Positions 35,573 to 43,836 of a DNA stretch of 58,124 bases are shown here, in pieces. This DNA is from Allopontixanthobacter sp041552775. Lineage in GTDB: Bacteria > Pseudomonadota > Alphaproteobacteria > Sphingomonadales > Sphingomonadaceae. Positions within the stretch are counted from its first letter, which is position 1. The number at the start of each line of letters is the position of its first letter. The notes below the pieces were generated by a model. That model saw nothing but the letters and a program-made list of their open reading frames with translations. It did not search any database and was not told where the DNA came from. The DNA lies in the NCBI GenBank assembly GCA_041552775.1, contig JBFEKH010000006.1, positions 1 through 58,124 on the forward strand, given 5' to 3'. Both the position numbers and the translations under genes were made by a program.

Positions 35573-37000
35573 ATGACTGACGCATCAGCCCCCACCCAGC
35601 ACGCCAACCGCCCGTGGTTTTTCTGCGGTATCGGCGGATCGGGCATGCTGCCGCTCGCCCAGATACTCAAAGGACGCGGCGCGATTGTGGCGGGTTCGGA
35701 CCGCAGTTTCGACCAGGGCCGAACGCCGGAAAAATTCGCCTGGCTGGAAGCTAAGGGCTTCACCCTGTTTCCGCAGGACGGCAGCGGAATTTCCGACGCG
35801 GAGCAGATCCTGATCGCCTCTGCCGCGGTCGAAGATACCGTTCCGGAAATGGTCCGGGCCAAGGAACTCGGCTGCACCCGAATGACCCGCGCGCAATTGC
35901 TGTCGGGACTGTTCAACAGCGCCAAGACCGGCATTGCGATTGGCGGTACCAGCGGCAAATCGACCGTCACCGGCATGCTCGGCTGGATTATGCAGGCGGT
36001 GGGCCGCGAGCCGACAATCATGAACGGCGCGGTGATGAAAAATTTCGTGTCGGACGATACTCCTTTTGCCAGTGCAGCGGTCGGCAACGGTGACGCTTTT
36101 ATCAGCGAAGTGGACGAAAGCGATGGTTCCATTGCGCTTTACCGCCCGGCGGTGGCGGTGCTGCTGAATGTCAGCCTCGACCACAAGAGCATGGAAGAAT
36201 TGCGCAGCCTGTTCGGGGCGTTCCTTGCGGCCAGCGGCGTTTCTGTCATCAATGCCGACGATCCCGAGGCGCTGGCGCTGCTGCCGCATGCCAAATCTGC
36301 GCTGACGTTTGGAATTGACCAGGAACGGGCCCAGATCGGCGTGGTCCCCGGCAGTATTGCCGACAGCCCGATCCGGCAGGCAGCGATGATCGTGGACCGC
36401 CACGACGGGAAAACCTATCCGCTGACGCTAAACCTGCCCGGACGGCACAATCTGTCCAACGCGCTCGCCGCGATATCGGGCGCTGTGGCCGCGGGCGTTC
36501 CGGTTGGCGAAGCGGTCGAGGCGCTGGGCAGCTTCGCCGGTCTCGCACGCCGGTTCGACATCATCGGCAAAAGCCCCGCAGGCATTACGGTGATCGACGA
36601 TTTCGGCCATAATCCAGAGAAATGCGCTGCTACCCTGCGCACCCTCAAACAGCACCCCGGCCGCGTGATCGCATTCTTCCAGCCGCATGGGTATGGCCCC
36701 TTGCGGCAAATGGGCGCGGAACTGGCAGAAACCTTCGCCCGCGAACTGGATCCGAGCGACCTTACCTTGTTGTGCGACCCAGTGTATTTCGGCGGCACGG
36801 TTGACCGCAGCGAAGGCAGCGAACGGATCATCAAACTGATCGAGGACGCAGGCGGCAGTGCAGAATATCTCCCCACCCGCGAAGAATGTGCCGGCCGCAT
36901 GGCTGAAATCGCCATGCCGGGGGACCGGATTGTAGTAATGGGCGCACGCGACGATACGTTGACGGCGTTTGCACGGGGAATTCTGGAGCGGCTGGCTTAG
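35573..37000 (+). CDS. mpl: UDP-N-acetylmuramate:tripeptide ligase (Mpl-type Mur ligase)
   Basis: 475 residues from ATG 35573. It has the MurC-like fold: FCGIGGSGMLPLAQIL, then AIGGTSGKSTVTG (ATP-binding P-loop at about 124-131), LNVSLDHKSMEEL, and the C-terminal ligase domain with VIDDFGHNPEKCAATL. The length and the late IDDFGHNPEK are closer to Mpl than MurC. Mpl attaches recovered tripeptide to UDP-MurNAc. Its divergent neighbour is an LD-carboxypeptidase. A specialised MurC paralog is the alternative. It ends 6 bases before the convergent DUF808 gene. Confidence 0.83.
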   Translation: MTDASAPTQHANRPWFFCGIGGSGMLPLAQILKGRGAIVAGSDRSFDQGRTPEKFAWLEAKGFTLFPQDGSGISDAEQILIASAAVEDTVPEMVRAKELGCTRMTRAQLLSGLFNSAKTGIAIGGTSGKSTVTGMLGWIMQAVGREPTIMNGAVMKNFVSDDTPFASAAVGNGDAFISEVDESDGSIALYRPAVAVLLNVSLDHKSMEELRSLFGAFLAASGVSVINADDPEALALLPHAKSALTFGIDQERAQIGVVPGSIADSPIRQAAMIVDRHDGKTYPLTLNLPGRHNLSNALAAISGAVAAGVPVGEAVEALGSFAGLARRFDIIGKSPAGITVIDDFGHNPEKCAATLRTLKQHPGRVIAFFQPHGYGPLRQMGAELAETFARELDPSDLTLLCDPVYFGGTVDRSEGSERIIKLIEDAGGSAEYLPTREECAGRMAEIAMPGDRIVVMGARDDTLTAFARGILERLA

Positions 37001-37006
37001 CCCCCT

Positions 37007-37957
37007 CTAATGCGCCTCCACCTTGTGGCCGATCTTTAGGACCTTGTGCATCACGAACACGATTACGCCGCCCAGCATCAAGCCGAAGGTACCCGAATAC
37101 ACCGCGCCGCTCAGCCAGCCAAGAACACCCGACAATGCGCCGGTCACACCCTCGACCGCATGCTGGACGGTGTGCATAAGGTCAGCAGGCGCGTGAACGC
37201 CCAGTTCTTCCAGACCGTGCAGCACGATACCGCCGCCGACCCACAGCATCGCGATGGTGCCGATGAAGGACAGCGCGATCAACAGTTTCGGCATCGCCAG
37301 CAACAGCAGTTTGCCGACTGATTGTGCAATGGCTGAACCCTTTTTGGCAAGATGCAGCCCGACATCGTCCATCTTCACGATCATGGCGACAGCGCCGTAC
37401 ACTACGAAGGTGATCCCGATCCCGACCACTGCCAGCACGCCGGCGCGGGTTACCAGCGTTTCCGCGGCAACCTCGTTCAGGGTGATCGCCATTATTTCCG
37501 CTGACAGGATCAGATCGGTGCGGATCGCGCCTGCGACCCGGTCTTTCTCGAATTGCGCAAAATCGGTGATCGGGTCTTCCAGCGTTTTGCCATGCTTGGC
37601 TCCACCGAGTTTCTCGATAATCTTTTCCGCGCCCTCGTAACTGAGATAGGCCCCGCCCAGCATCAGGATCGGCGTGATCGACCAGGGAATGAAATAGCTG
37701 AGCAGCAGAGCGGCAGGCAACAGGATCAGCAATTTGTTGATCAGGCTGCCTTTGGTAATCTTGTAGATTATCGGCAATTCGCGGTCGGGCGTAAATCCGG
37801 TGACGTAGGACGGGGTTACGGCCGCATCGTCGATCACCACGCCCGCCGCCTTGGTCCCGGCCTTCGAAGCAGCCACGCCGACATCGTCAATCGAGGCCGC
37901 AGCGACCCGGGCGATGACCGCGACATCATCGAGTAGCGCGACTAAACCACCTGGCAC
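37007..37957 (-). CDS. DUF808 (YedI-like) inner-membrane protein
   Basis: 316 residues from GTG 37957, which has AGGAG seven bases upstream; a longer frame continues 24 codons further. The start VPGGLVALLDDVAVIARVAA and DDVGVAASKAGTKAAGVVIDD match YedI/DUF808. Several membrane segments follow: about 85-108, 160-190, 230-260, 285-305. The function is unknown. It is divergent from rpsF and converges with mpl. It probably shares the 195-base intergenic region with the ribosomal operon but not its regulation. Confidence 0.82.
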   Translation of the reverse strand: MPGGLVALLDDVAVIARVAAASIDDVGVAASKAGTKAAGVVIDDAAVTPSYVTGFTPDRELPIIYKITKGSLINKLLILLPAALLLSYFIPWSITPILMLGGAYLSYEGAEKIIEKLGGAKHGKTLEDPITDFAQFEKDRVAGAIRTDLILSAEIMAITLNEVAAETLVTRAGVLAVVGIGITFVVYGAVAMIVKMDDVGLHLAKKGSAIAQSVGKLLLLAMPKLLIALSFIGTIAMLWVGGGIVLHGLEELGVHAPADLMHTVQHAVEGVTGALSGVLGWLSGAVYSGTFGLMLGGVIVFVMHKVLKIGHKVEAH

Positions 37958-38152
37958 GTAAGATTCTCCTGTTGCGCGGACGCTTTGAAGTCCAGCGGCG
38001 CGCAGCGCAAGGCAGATCAATGCTTGCATTCCGCATCCAAACGGCTAAGAGCGCGCCTTCCCTGCCATAGCGGGGAGAAGAAGAAAGTCGGAGGGGCCCC
38101 GCAATCCCGCGGATCAGCCAGCGATCGGCATTACAATGTGAAGGAAGCAAAG

Positions 38153-38518
38153 ATGGCTCTATACGAGCATGTCTTTCTCGCGCGTCAGGATTTGAGCCAG
38201 GCTCAAGTTGATGCGCTGGCGGCATCAGCCACCGAAATCATCGAAGCGAATGAAGGCAAGGTTACCAAGACGGAAACCTGGGGCCTCAAGAACCTCGCTT
38301 ACAAGATCGACCGTAACCGCAAGGCGCATTTCGTTCTGCTCAACATCGAGGGCCCCGGCTCCGTTGTGGCTGAACTCGAACGCCAGACGCGTATCAACGA
38401 AGATGTGATCCGCTACATGACCGTCCGCGTTGACGAGCATGAAGAAGGCCCGTCGGCCATGATGCGCAAGCAGGACCGTGATCGCAAGAAGCGTACCGAC
38501 CGTGAGGAGCGTTACTGA
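38153..38518 (+). CDS. rpsF: 30S ribosomal protein S6
   Basis: 121 residues from ATG 38153. It begins MALYEHVFLARQDLSQAQV; GLKNLAYKIDRNRKAHF and RYMTVRVDEHEEGP are typical S6. The C-terminus is basic and ends in REERY, not in the run of glutamates found in E. coli S6. It binds 16S rRNA with S18. Translation is coupled to rpsR (TGATG). AAGGAAG lies upstream. It is the first gene of rpsF-rpsR-rplI. Confidence 0.97.
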   Translation: MALYEHVFLARQDLSQAQVDALAASATEIIEANEGKVTKTETWGLKNLAYKIDRNRKAHFVLLNIEGPGSVVAELERQTRINEDVIRYMTVRVDEHEEGPSAMMRKQDRDRKKRTDREERY

Positions 38519-38742
38519 TGGCCCGTCCGTTTTTCCGCCGCCGCAAGAGCTGCCCTTTCTCGGGCAAGGGTGCCCCCGCCATCGATTACAAAGATGTGCG
38601 GTTGCTGCAGGGCTTCATGTCCGAACGTGGCAAGATCGTACCTAGCCGCATTACCGCCGTATCCGCCAAGAAGCAGCGCGAGCTGGCCAAGGCGATCAAG
38701 CGCGCACGCCAAATCGGCCTGCTGCCCTACCTCGTCAAGTAA
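38518..38742 (+). CDS. rpsR: 30S ribosomal protein S18
   Basis: 74 residues, a full-length S18: FFRRRKSCPFSGKG, YKDVRLLQGFMSERGKIVPSR, then KKQRELAKAIKRARQIGLLPY. It forms a heterodimer with S6 in the small-subunit platform. It overlaps rpsF by one base and is followed 12 bases later by rplI. Confidence 0.97.
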   Translation: MARPFFRRRKSCPFSGKGAPAIDYKDVRLLQGFMSERGKIVPSRITAVSAKKQRELAKAIKRARQIGLLPYLVK

Positions 38743-38754
38743 GGGAGAAGTATT

Positions 38755-39387
38755 ATGGATATCATTCTCCTCGAACGCATCGAGAAGCTCGGCACGATTG
38801 GTGACGTCGTAACTGTCAAAGACGGTTATGCACGTAACTTCCTGCTTCCCAACAAGAAGGCCCTGCGCGCCAATTCGGCGAACAAGGCAGTTTTCGAAGC
38901 AAACCGCGAGCGGCTGGAAAAAGAAAACGAAGTTCTTCGCGGCGAAGCCGAAAAGGCTGGCGAGAAGGTTACGGGCGCCGAAGTCGTACTGATCCGCGCG
39001 TCCTCGAACTCCGGCCAGCTGTACGGCTCGGTCACCGTTCGCGATATCGTCGAAGGTCTGACTGCCCAGGGTTACGAAGTAACCAAGAAGCAGGTCATTC
39101 TGGAACACCCGATCAAGACATTGGGCGTGTTCGACGTCCGTGTTCGTCTCCACGCCGAAGTCGATGTAATGGTGAAAGCCAACGTCGCACGTTCCGACGA
39201 TGAAGCCGAACTGCAGCGCCAGGGCGTTGATGTCATGAAGTCGATGTTCGATGAAGAACAGGCTGAAGGCAGCGGCGGCTTCACCGAAGCTGTCGACCCG
39301 ACGCTGGAACCAGGTGAAATTCCTGCCGACATGCTCGACGATACGGCTGAAGAAGAAGCAGAAGCATCGGACGAAACCGAAGCTTAA
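38755..39387 (+). CDS. rplI: 50S ribosomal protein L9 with acidic C-terminal tail
   Basis: 210 residues, about 60 more than E. coli L9. The N-terminal domain (MDIILLERIEKLGTIGDVV, VKDGYARNFLLPNKKA) and the C-terminal domain through residue 148 are normal. The extension beyond is rich in Glu, Asp and Ala, ending DDTAEEEAEASDETEA. It stabilises ribosome spacing and frame. It is followed by a strong terminator. A long acidic tail is a known alphaproteobacterial variant in general, but its length here is worth noting. Confidence 0.96.
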   Translation: MDIILLERIEKLGTIGDVVTVKDGYARNFLLPNKKALRANSANKAVFEANRERLEKENEVLRGEAEKAGEKVTGAEVVLIRASSNSGQLYGSVTVRDIVEGLTAQGYEVTKKQVILEHPIKTLGVFDVRVRLHAEVDVMVKANVARSDDEAELQRQGVDVMKSMFDEEQAEGSGGFTEAVDPTLEPGEIPADMLDDTAEEEAEASDETEA

Positions 39388-39408
39388 GCCTCCAAGACCA
39401 ACAAAACA

Positions 39409-39440
39409 GGGCGCTTCCCGCAAGGGAGGCGCCCTTTTTT
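39409..39440 (+). terminator. Rho-independent terminator of rpsF-rpsR-rplI
   Basis: GGGCGC plus TTCCC, GCAA loop, GGGAG plus GCGCCC, then six T. It lies 22 bases after the rplI stop. Confidence 0.9.
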
Positions 39441-39497
39441 GTGGGCGCAACCAACTGTCACTTTGAATTGTCGCGCTCGCGGCGCTATCTGCAATCG

Positions 39498-40937
39498 ATG
39501 GAATCAATCGAAAAAATTATCGACGAGCTGGAAACGCTCTATGCCGCGGCGGTCGAGCGGCTACGCGCTGACGTTATCGCCTTTGGCCGTGACGGCACCC
39601 TGCCCCCGCCCGAGCGCCGCAAGGATGGCAGCTACGCCTATCCCGAATTGGTCATGCGCTTTACCGGCGGAAAACAGCCAGAAGACCGCAGCCGCGCATT
39701 CGGACGCCTGAACGGACCCGGCACCTATGCCACCACGGTTACGCGGCCGCGCATGTTCGCCGATTACCTGACCGAGCAGCTCGAGCTGATCGGTAGCGAT
39801 TACGACATCAGTCTGGAAGTGCGCGCATCGCAGCAGGAAATCCCCTTCCCCTATGTACTGGACGGCGCGATCGGTGCGGAACTGGCCGGGATCAGCCCGC
39901 AAACCATCGCGCAGCATTTCCCCGCCACCGAACTCGCCGATATTGGCGACGAGCTGGCTGACGGAATCGAAATCAACGATATGAGTGGCCCGATCCCGCT
40001 GTCCCTGTTCGACGGGTTGCGAACCGATTTCAGCCTGGCCCGGCTAGCGCATTACACCGGCACCAGCACCGACCACTTCCAGCGCTTCATCCTGTTCACC
40101 AACTATCACCGCTATGTCGATGAATTCGTTGACTGGGCGGGCGAGCAGGTAGGCAAGAACGGCTACACCGCGCTGGCGGGCGCTGGCGGCATGTATTTCG
40201 ACCACCCGATAGCAAACGCGCGCGATCAATTGTCCGATACCGCATGGCGCCGGCACCAGATGCCCGCATATCACCTGATCGGCGAAGGACGCGCCGGAAT
40301 TACCCTGGTAAACATCGGCGTCGGTCCCTCCAACGCGAAGACCATTACCGACCACCTCGCCGTCTTGCGTCCGGAAGCCTGGCTGATGATCGGCCATTGC
40401 GGCGGCCTGCGCCCCAGCCAGAAGATCGGCGATTATGTGCTTGCCCACGCGTATCTGCGGGACGACCACGTGCTCGACCACGTGCTGCCGCCCGAAATCC
40501 CCCTGCCCGCGATCGCCGAAGTCCAGCAGGCATTGGCAGCTGCAGCCCAGGAAGTCAGCGGAACGCACGGCGCGGACCTAAAAAAACGGATGCGCACCGG
40601 CACGGTCGTGACCACCGATGACCGGAACTGGGAGCTTCGTTACACCCATTCTGCCCGCCGCCTGTCCTTAAGCCGCGCGGTCGGAATCGACATGGAAAGC
40701 GCCACCATCGCCGCGCAGGGCTACCGCTTCCGCGTCCCCTACGGCACGCTGCTTTGCGTATCTGACAAGCCGCTACACGGCGAAATCAAGCTGCCTGGGC
40801 AAGCCAACCAGTTTTACGAAGAAGCGATCGGTGCGCATTTGAAGATCGGTGTGACAGCGTGCAGATTGCTCAGGGCCGAAGGCAACCGGCTGCATTCTCG
40901 GAAATTGCGGGCGTTTAACGAACCGCCGTTTAGGTGA
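39498..40937 (+). CDS. amn: AMP nucleosidase
   Basis: 479 residues from ATG 39498; a 19-codon upstream extension would run into the terminator. The N-terminal Amn-type domain is followed by the nucleoside phosphorylase fold: GVGPSNAKTITDHLA, MIGHCGGLRPSQKIGDYVLA, VGIDMESATIAAQGYRFRVP and SDKPLHGEIKLPG. It hydrolyses AMP to adenine and ribose-5-phosphate in purine salvage. It appears monocistronic after the terminator, with 175 bases to the next feature. Confidence 0.95.
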   Translation: MESIEKIIDELETLYAAAVERLRADVIAFGRDGTLPPPERRKDGSYAYPELVMRFTGGKQPEDRSRAFGRLNGPGTYATTVTRPRMFADYLTEQLELIGSDYDISLEVRASQQEIPFPYVLDGAIGAELAGISPQTIAQHFPATELADIGDELADGIEINDMSGPIPLSLFDGLRTDFSLARLAHYTGTSTDHFQRFILFTNYHRYVDEFVDWAGEQVGKNGYTALAGAGGMYFDHPIANARDQLSDTAWRRHQMPAYHLIGEGRAGITLVNIGVGPSNAKTITDHLAVLRPEAWLMIGHCGGLRPSQKIGDYVLAHAYLRDDHVLDHVLPPEIPLPAIAEVQQALAAAAQEVSGTHGADLKKRMRTGTVVTTDDRNWELRYTHSARRLSLSRAVGIDMESATIAAQGYRFRVPYGTLLCVSDKPLHGEIKLPGQANQFYEEAIGAHLKIGVTACRLLRAEGNRLHSRKLRAFNEPPFR

Positions 40938-41041
40938 GTTGAAGGCATTTCCGGCAGAACGGCATGCGGGATTATCCGCAGCGCTTTTTCTACTTTGCGG
41001 ACCTAGCCGAGTGTGCGACCAGCATACTGGGGGGTGGCTAT

Positions 41042-41116
41042 ATGAACGAGCCGGCATATCTGTTTGAAAGTCTGACGGCGCCAAATTTGGTCGCTGGAAG
41101 AATGATCGCGCCATGA
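41042..41116 (+). pseudogene. 24-codon ORF resembling the N-terminal stub of an old-yellow-enzyme (alkene reductase)
   Basis: ATG at 41042 has a strong GGGGGG-type ribosome site. The product contains YLFESLT, PNLV and GRMIAP, which resembles the start of NADH:flavin oxidoreductases/OYEs (LFeP...NL..kNRiv.AP). The frame stops after 24 codons, with TGA overlapping the Nramp-like ATG (ATGA). I read it as the remaining 5' end of a gene whose rest was replaced by the transporter. A leader peptide that couples translation to the transporter is the alternative. Confidence 0.45.
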
Positions 41117-42345
41117 TGTCCGTCTGGCGCATGATCGGCCCGGCGCTGCTGTTTTCAGGTGCTGCCATCGGCACCTCGCATCTGGTTCAGTCGACGCGTG
41201 CTGGGGCAATGTACGGATTGGCGCTCGTCAGCGTAATCCTGTTCGCCTGTATCCTGAAGTATCCGGCTTTCCGTTTCGGGGTCGATTACGGCCATGCGAC
41301 ACGGCGCTCGTTGATGGTCGGATATCGCGAACTCGGGCTCTGGGCACCGCTGCTGTTCACGGCAGTCGCGATTGTCATTGTGCCGATCGTCCATGCCGCG
41401 CTCGCGGCGGCGACTGCGGGTATCGCGATTACCGTCTTCGGACTGTCGCTATCTGTGCCGCTTACGGGTCTGATTCTTCTGGCAATAGTTGCCGCAATCC
41501 TGCTGGGCGGAGGTTATGACTGGCTAGACAAGGTAAACCGTGTCCTGCTGCTGTTTCTTATCGTGTCCACGCTCGCTACCACAGCGATGGTGCTGCCGCG
41601 GGTCGACTGGAGTACCTTCGCCGATACGAGCTGGGTTTTCGATGCTAAGGCAATCCTGTTCGTCGTCGCACTTGCCGGGTTCATGCCCAACCCGCTCGAT
41701 GTTTCGCTCGCGCAGTCGATGTGGACTGCGGAGGCGGAAGACCGGCTGGGTCCAGATCAGAAATCGACTCTGGGTGACGCGCGCAAGGCGTTCCTCTCGG
41801 GATATGTCATGACAGCGTTGCTTGCCGTGTGCTTCTGCATAATGGGCGCCGGCGTGATGCATACGGGTGGCATCGCGCCCGAATCCAGCGCTCCGGGATT
41901 TGCGAAGCAGGTCATCGGGCTTTACAGCTCGGCACTTGGGGAAGGCGCTGCGGTCCTGGCTTCAGTTGCAGCGCTCTCTGTCATGCTGACCACCCTGCTT
42001 GCAGCGCTCGATATCGGCGGGCGGCATGTTGCCACCACCTGGCAGGAAACATTCGGAAGCCCAGGTCATGCGGCATTTGATCGCACTTACCGGATCGCCA
42101 TCCCGCTTCTTATTGCGTGCGCCAGTGCCGTGCTGTTCCTTTTCACGCAGAGCTTTACTGCGATGCTTGACCTTGCGACCAGTGCCGCGTTCGTCGGTGC
42201 TCCCATTGTCGCCACTCTTAACCACCTGGTCGTCACCCGCTGCACGATGGCCGAGGAAGCGCGGCCTGGATTTGCGATCCGTGCGTTAAACATCGCAGGG
42301 ATCGCAATCATGACCAGCCTTGCTGCGGCCTATTTCCTGCTATGA
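41113..42345 (+). CDS. Nramp-family (SLC11-like) divalent-metal transporter, divergent
   Basis: 410 residues with about 11 membrane helices. The helix-1 region, GPALLFSGAAIGTSHLVQST (residues 9-28), aligns with the Nramp DPGN segment but has no DPGN. In helix 6, the usual MPH appears as GFMPNPLDVSL. These are the metal-ligand positions, so the protein belongs to the Nramp-like lineage without standard Mn/Fe ligands; its substrate is unknown. The start overlaps a 24-codon ORF (ATGA), so it may be coupled to it. It converges with rimK, 71 bases on. Confidence 0.75.
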   Translation: MMSVWRMIGPALLFSGAAIGTSHLVQSTRAGAMYGLALVSVILFACILKYPAFRFGVDYGHATRRSLMVGYRELGLWAPLLFTAVAIVIVPIVHAALAAATAGIAITVFGLSLSVPLTGLILLAIVAAILLGGGYDWLDKVNRVLLLFLIVSTLATTAMVLPRVDWSTFADTSWVFDAKAILFVVALAGFMPNPLDVSLAQSMWTAEAEDRLGPDQKSTLGDARKAFLSGYVMTALLAVCFCIMGAGVMHTGGIAPESSAPGFAKQVIGLYSSALGEGAAVLASVAALSVMLTTLLAALDIGGRHVATTWQETFGSPGHAAFDRTYRIAIPLLIACASAVLFLFTQSFTAMLDLATSAAFVGAPIVATLNHLVVTRCTMAEEARPGFAIRALNIAGIAIMTSLAAAYFLL

Positions 42346-42416
42346 AAGCTGCGCGACTGGCGCAGATATCATGGCCGCGTAGCAACGCCGACAACTTTGC
42401 AAGCCAAGCGCTGGCG

Positions 42417-43322
42417 TCACCCCTTACCCTTCGTCTTGGTATTCCCCTTCGCCGCATTGGCTTCGATAAATTCGATGATCTGACCGGCAATATCCTTACC
42501 AGTCGCGTTTTCGATGCCTTCGAGGCCGGGGGATGAGTTCACTTCCATGATTACCGGTCCGTGATTGCTGCGCAGCAGATCCACGCCGCAGACATTCAAG
42601 CCCATGGCCTTGGCGGCGCGGACTGCGGTTGAGCGTTCTTCCGGCGTAATCTTGATCAGTGCTGCGCTGCCGCCGCGGTGGAGGTTGGAGCGGAATTCGC
42701 CCTCTGCGCCCTGCCGCTTCATCGCTGCGACGACCTTGCCGCCAACGACCAGGCAGCGGATGTCTGATCCGCCGGCTTCCTTGATGAATTCCTGCACCAT
42801 GATGTTGACGTTGGCCCCTCGGAACGCCTCGATGATCGACGCGCCGCCCTTGAGCGTTTCTGCAAGTACCACGCCGATGCCCTGCGTGCCTTCGAGCAGC
42901 TTGATCACCACTGGCGGGCCGTTGACCGCCTTGATGATCGCTTCTGCCTGCTTGGGATCGTTAGCATAGGCGGTCAGCGGCAGGCCGAGGCCGTATTTCG
43001 CCATGATCTGGGTGGAGCGCAATTTGTCGCGGCTGCGCCCGATGGCGACGCTTTCGTTCAGCGGCCATGTTCCGCCCATTTCAAACTGGCGCAGAACCGC
43101 GAGGCCATAGTTCGTGATCGAAGCCCCGATACGGGGGATTACCGCATCAAATTTACCCAGGGTCTCGCCATTATACATCACCGTTGGCCGGTGGCTGGCG
43201 ATGTTTACGGTGCACCGCGTGGTATTGAGAATATCGAGCGTGTGGCCGCGCTGCTCCGCTGCTTCGACCAGTCGCTTATGCGAATAGAGCCTGGGATTAC
43301 GCGCAAGCATAGCGATTTTCAT
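42417..43322 (-). CDS. rimK: Ribosomal protein S6--L-glutamate ligase RimK
   Basis: 301 residues. It is an ATP-grasp enzyme: MKIAMLARNPRLYSHKRLVE, IPRIGASITNYG, GPPVVIKLLEGTQGIGVVLA (ATP-binding), RCLVVGGKVVAAMKR and metal ligands in VIMEVNSSPGLEGIE. It adds glutamate residues to the C-terminus of S6 in E. coli and Pseudomonas. It overlaps the upstream protease gene by 4 bases (43319-43322). The S6 gene is 4 kb away and its product lacks a Glu-ending C-terminus, so the target could differ. Confidence 0.92.
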   Translation of the reverse strand: MKIAMLARNPRLYSHKRLVEAAEQRGHTLDILNTTRCTVNIASHRPTVMYNGETLGKFDAVIPRIGASITNYGLAVLRQFEMGGTWPLNESVAIGRSRDKLRSTQIMAKYGLGLPLTAYANDPKQAEAIIKAVNGPPVVIKLLEGTQGIGVVLAETLKGGASIIEAFRGANVNIMVQEFIKEAGGSDIRCLVVGGKVVAAMKRQGAEGEFRSNLHRGGSAALIKITPEERSTAVRAAKAMGLNVCGVDLLRSNHGPVIMEVNSSPGLEGIENATGKDIAGQIIEFIEANAAKGNTKTKGKG

Positions 43323-43777
43323 AAAGGAGAGTCCTTGGGGGTGAGCGGGTCAGGCAAGAGAAATGATTTAGCCGAATCGACGAGAAATCGTCGACGGAGG
43401 GCCGTTCGGCCAATGAGCATGGGAAACAGCATATCAGATCGGTCGGCGAGACTGAACTCGGCCCGGAAAATTTGTGTGCCCATCGCCAATTCAGTCTTAA
43501 TGATCAGCCGTTCCTGCGATTCGCCATTGGAACTGGTGATCATACGGTGGGCAACGCGCGGCGCTTCCACGATCTGGTGGTGATCCTCGACCGCATCGAT
43601 CTTGAACCGTGCCCATTCTTCGCCGCCCCGTTCGAACAATTCGATATCGGTGGCATGGAGCGACGATGTCCGCGCTCCGGTATCTACCTTCGCGCGGATA
43701 TGGAGCACGCCTAGTTCGGGCAGCGACACGATCTCGCGCCAACCACAGATATCTCTCGCTGGCACTTTGCTACTCAT
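43319..43777 (-). CDS. rimB: Retropepsin-like protease, RimB / PF05618 family
   Basis: 152 residues from ATG 43777; the open frame extends 10 codons further without signal. GWREIVSLPELGVLHIRAKV leads into KVDTGARTSSLHA, where Asp-Thr-Gly-Ala is the aspartic-protease motif. FPMLIGRTALRRRFLVD closes the domain, as in 'ATP-dependent zinc protease' annotations. In Pseudomonas RimB acts with RimK on S6. Here it is translationally coupled to rimK. The third partner rimA is not visible. Confidence 0.8.
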   Translation of the reverse strand: MSSKVPARDICGWREIVSLPELGVLHIRAKVDTGARTSSLHATDIELFERGGEEWARFKIDAVEDHHQIVEAPRVAHRMITSSNGESQERLIIKTELAMGTQIFRAEFSLADRSDMLFPMLIGRTALRRRFLVDSAKSFLLPDPLTPKDSPL

Positions 43778-43836
43778 CGCACTGGCACCTAGCAGCCCGG
43801 CCCACACCTGTCAGGACGCAAATTCACAGATTTGGA

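Noticed and set aside
37958..38152. Possible S6:S18-binding leader before rpsF
   Set aside because: CCG-containing stems exist in this leader but I could not fold a convincing match to the known motif.
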